Shown here: positions 16,134 through 18,167 of the stretch, piece after piece
Numbering within the stretch: position 1 is the first letter of the stretch
Layout: each line of letters opens with the position of its first letter
Source of the DNA: Pinguiococcus pyrenoidosus
Taxonomy: Eukaryota; Sar; Pinguiophyceae; Pinguiochrysidales; Pinguiochrysidaceae
Assembly (NCBI GenBank): GCA_019677205.1
Contig: JAAMXY010000970.1
Location: forward strand, 1-18,167
Direction: 5' to 3'
DNA: 18,167 bases
Program-made: the position numbers and the translations under genes
Notes under the pieces: generated by a model
The model's database searches: none
Told to the model about the DNA's origin: nothing
Seen by the model: only the letters and a program-made list of their open reading frames with translations

Positions 16134-16874
16134 TTAGGAGACTTTGAACGGCGCGTTGCCCCCCCTCTGCCGCAACATGCGCAGCTCGCTAGCCACGGAG
16201 GACTCCAGCTCGGCCAGGCGCTCCTCAAACGCCACCACCGAGGAGCTGAAGGTCTGCGCGATGGAGGCCGCCTTCTCGGTGACCGCCGCGCTGCGCTTGC
16301 TCAGCTCCGCCTGCTGCAGCTCGATCACCCGGAGCAGGCGATCTCGCTCCCTGGCCCACTCGCGCCGCTCTCTCTGCAACTGCTCATAGAACGTCTCTTC
16401 GTCGTGCTGCTCCAAAGGCACTTCTCCCCGCATCCACTCCGGCGCATCGGCCTCCCCCTTCTCCTCCGCCTCGTCGTCCGCCTCGTCGCGGCTCAGCGTG
16501 ACGTCCAAGTTCTCGTCCTCGTCGTCGTACAGGCGCTCGCCGAGCTCCGGAGCGCTGCTGGCGCTGGGAGAGCTGGGCAGCAGGCCCAGCGGCGCTCTGG
16601 GCAGCTGCGCTCCGTGCGCCGACGTGCTGCGCTCTCTCGTGTGGACGTGCTCCCCCCTGGCTCTGCGCTGTCTGTCGATGTGCGCCTGCGAGCTGGCGCT
16701 GTAGCGCGACTCGTTGGGCGTCCAGCTGCGCGCTGCGCCCGCCTGTGTCTTCATCTGCGGGGTGAAGGTGACGTCCGCCATCTCCTTGGCCGCCATTTCC
16801 TCCTTGGCCTTCTCGCTCTTCTTCTGCGTGGCCAGCAGCCACTCCTGCTGTCTCGCGTACGTGTCCGCGCTCAT
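16134..16874 (-). CDS. coiled-coil protein, family unknown
   Basis: 246 residues from an ATG in strong context (GGCACCATGAG). The N-terminus (WLLATQKKSEKAKEEMAAKE, then ADVTFTPQMK, residues 12-42) resembles the Trp-Leu ... Lys ... TFxPxx pattern seen in many coiled-coil and ciliary or centrosomal proteins of protists, but this is too short to assign a family. A basic, Ser/Arg-rich stretch follows (50-100), then an acidic region (about 113-152: YDDEDENLD, EADDEAEEKGEAD). A predicted coiled coil at about 160-236 (QLQRERREWARERDRLLRVI, ELQQAELSKR, FEERLAELESSVASELRMLR) is likely to mediate dimerisation. It converges on the RAD7-like gene with a 212-bp gap. Confidence 0.8.
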   Translation of the reverse strand: MSADTYARQQEWLLATQKKSEKAKEEMAAKEMADVTFTPQMKTQAGAARSWTPNESRYSASSQAHIDRQRRARGEHVHTRERSTSAHGAQLPRAPLGLLPSSPSASSAPELGERLYDDEDENLDVTLSRDEADDEAEEKGEADAPEWMRGEVPLEQHDEETFYEQLQRERREWARERDRLLRVIELQQAELSKRSAAVTEKAASIAQTFSSSVVAFEERLAELESSVASELRMLRQRGGNAPFKVS

Positions 16875-16913
16875 GGTGCCGCCTCAACACCGGCACGCGC
16901 GCGACACCCAGGG

Positions 16914-16936
16914 ATTGGAAGCATTGGAAACATTGG
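16914..16936 (-). promoter_or_regulatory. three CCAAT boxes at exact 9-bp spacing
   Basis: ATTGG occurs at 16914, 16923 and 16932 within a 9-bp direct repeat (ATTGGAARC), so the minus strand carries three CCAAT boxes in register. They lie 40-60 bp upstream of the coiled-coil gene ATG. Further CCAAT pentamers are at 17026-17030 and 17117-17121. Confidence 0.5.
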
Positions 16937-17042
16937 AAACCGTCAGTCATGAAAAGAAGACCGAAGAAGGTCGGCGCCCTATGTGGCTGAGAATCAGGGC
17001 AGGTAGCCAGACGGCAACAAGGCACCCAATGAAAAGACTGGA

Positions 17043-17050
17043 TTTGGCGC
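17043..17050 (+). promoter_or_regulatory. E2F-type site (TTTGGCGC)
   Basis: An exact TTTSSCGC match about 170 bp upstream of the coiled-coil gene start, in reverse orientation relative to that gene. A related TTTGGGCGCGCAAA, one base off the consensus, occurs at 17345-17358. Confidence 0.3.
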
Positions 17051-17371
17051 AGGATCGATAGGTTGATGCAGATGATCGGGCGATTCTGGTTTTGAATTTG
17101 AATGAACTGAGGCTGACCAATGGGGGGACTTTCGAACTTGCTGATGCCGTAGCTCGCAGCGATAGCAGCGGTCCGTGGGCTGCAGGTTTGGTGCTGCCTG
17201 GCGTTGCTTCCAGCGGTGAAGCAAGGCGTGCAGTGCAAGATGGGAGCCGCACTTGGCGCTATGGACTGCGAAATGGCGGCTCGCTAGCCAAGCAAGGCGT
17301 CGCTGCCTCAAGCAATCTGCCTAGCTATCATCGTAAGTGGAAAGTTTGGGCGCGCAAACAAGAACTCGCTC

Positions 17372-17483
17372 AAGAACTCAAGAACTGAAGAACTGAAGAA
17401 CTGAAGAACCCAAGAACTCAAGAACTCAAGAACTCAAGAACTGAAGAACTGAAGAACTGAAGAACTCAAGAACTGAAGAACTG
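17372..17483 (+). repeat. 8-bp tandem repeat array, 14 units of AAGAACTS
   Basis: Fourteen consecutive 8-bp units read AAGAACTC or AAGAACTG, with one variant (AAGAACCC, unit 5). A detached copy lies at 17360-17367. The last base of successive units runs C,G,G,G,(C),C,C,C,G,G,G,C,G,G, suggesting that blocks of several units were duplicated. With a period of 8 and TGA in the G units, no frame stays open, so the array is noncoding. Confidence 0.95.
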
Positions 17484-17801
17484 GCAGGGTTTCGAAAGGA
17501 TGGATCGGCTGGAAGCAGGAGAGAAAAGTGGATTCATGTACCGTACTTGCGTTACTGTAATATACTGTAAATTTGAAATTCTGAATGCTCCAGTTCAGTT
17601 CGGTTTTCCTTGGGGCTTATGGAGGGACCTTTTTTTCAAAATTTGGACTTTCACCAGAATACGCTGACATCTGGCACCACAGTATCAAGCGTTTCGGACG
17701 TGTGCAGCTGTTTACTATCGATGCATACAGATGCATACCTTGACCAGCAAAGATTCTTCCACATAACGGATGGGCGACCTTGAGATGGCTTTAGTACAGC
17801 C

Positions 17802-17898
17802 GTTCAAGACGAGCTTCGTCGAACCACAAGGAGGAGTCTCGAACGGCCAGGCGGCCGCAGACCCAATGGAGACTCCTCCAAACTCCACAAACCGGAGT
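17802..17898. repeat. cluster of three adjacent inverted repeats (hairpins)
   Basis: Hairpin 1 (17802-17824): GTTC and GACGA pair with TCGTC and GAAC around a GCT loop, with an AA bulge. Hairpin 2 (17830-17879): a perfect 11-bp stem, GGAGGAGTCTC with GAGACTCCTCC, whose 28-nt loop holds a nested CGGCC/GGCCG stem. Hairpin 3 (17882-17898): ACTCC with GGAGT around seven bases. This could be a structured RNA or the remains of a mobile element end. Confidence 0.6.
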
Positions 17899-18167
17899 CG
17901 TGCATATCATCCATAGTTTTGGGGGAGAATGGGTTATTGAGGAAGGTTCCTGGCGAATCATGGTTGGAACTTCAAATAAACACGCAAGCGTCAATGAAAA
18001 TTGCGCCAATCACAGCTCTTGGTGATGCGCTTGCTCGATTTATTTCCTGCGCTGATTGCTCGAGCTGGCTGAATACGTGTATTTCCAATCGGTTTGTGGA
18101 GTCACCCCGTTGAATGTGTGAGTTGGGGCAGGCGACCGATCTCGCGCGCCGTCTTCTGATCCTCTCC

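Larger units (their letters stand above)
16937..18167. other. region without a recognised protein gene
   Basis: I find no ATG-initiated frame of coding character on either strand. Contents: an E2F-type TTTGGCGC at 17043-17050; a good donor-like GTAAGT at about 17334-17339 with no visible upstream coding exon; the AAGAACTS tandem array at 17372-17483; AT-rich sequence at about 17520-17660 including a direct repeat of TACTGTAA; a direct repeat of GATGCATAC at about 17720; and a cluster of three hairpins at 17802-17898. Confidence 0.5.

Noticed and set aside
16384-17238. 284-codon minus-strand frame spanning the coiled-coil gene promoter
   Set aside because: It begins at a TTG, runs over the CCAAT repeat and then is out of frame with the supported coiled-coil gene.
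17092-17388. 98-codon plus-strand frame with a GTAAGT donor-like site
   Set aside because: It has no ATG start and no recognisable composition or domain; the donor alone is not enough to claim an exon.
16875-18167. tRNA, rRNA or spliceosomal RNA genes in the gene-free right end
   Set aside because: I looked for the tRNA T-arm box and obvious cloverleaf pairing, and for U6-like starts, and found none; a covariance search was not possible.

Overview
The window is nuclear DNA from a eukaryote. Three observations point to a photosynthetic alga, most likely with a complex (secondary, red-lineage) plastid such as a stramenopile. First, the genes are long, GC-rich and mostly intronless, set between short AT-rich islands. 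Second, two or three products have a hydrophobic signal peptide followed by a basic stretch and resemble plastid proteins; one has an FLPP sequence right after the predicted signal cleavage, as in plastid leaders of red-lineage secondary algae. Third, the content is eukaryotic: NEMF/Rqc2, a RAD7-like repair protein and spliceosomal introns. The lineage is an inference; the sequence does not name a species.

Layout from left to right. A small membrane protein (+), probably missing its 5' exon, ends at 491. It converges on a large NEMF/Rqc2 gene (-, 637-4911). Next come a two-exon plastid DUF3727 protein (-, 5355-6290), a four-exon nuclear-looking protein of unknown family (-, 6396-7924) and a signal-peptide membrane protein of unknown family (-, 8300-9133). 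A divergent AT-rich intergene holding a 34-bp palindrome separates the last of these from a DWARF27-like (DUF4033) gene (+, 9442-10575). That gene converges on a large five-TM glycoprotein-like protein (-, 10634-13711). A divergent promoter with three CCAAT boxes and a strong E2F-type site leads to the RAD7-like LRR gene (+, 14113-15921). This converges on a coiled-coil protein (-, 16134-16874). From 16875 to the end I see no protein gene, only promoter motifs, an 8-bp tandem repeat array and a cluster of three hairpins.

There is no operon and no evident shared pathway. The genes cover ribosome-associated quality control (NEMF), nucleotide excision repair or ubiquitin ligation (RAD7-like), plastid functions (DUF3727, DWARF27-like, probably the 8300-9133 protein) and unknown membrane or nuclear roles. 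What recurs is regulatory: CCAAT boxes and TTTSSCGC (E2F-type) sites lie upstream of several starts. The introns are short, all phase 1, and three of the four have a second acceptor that keeps the reading frame.
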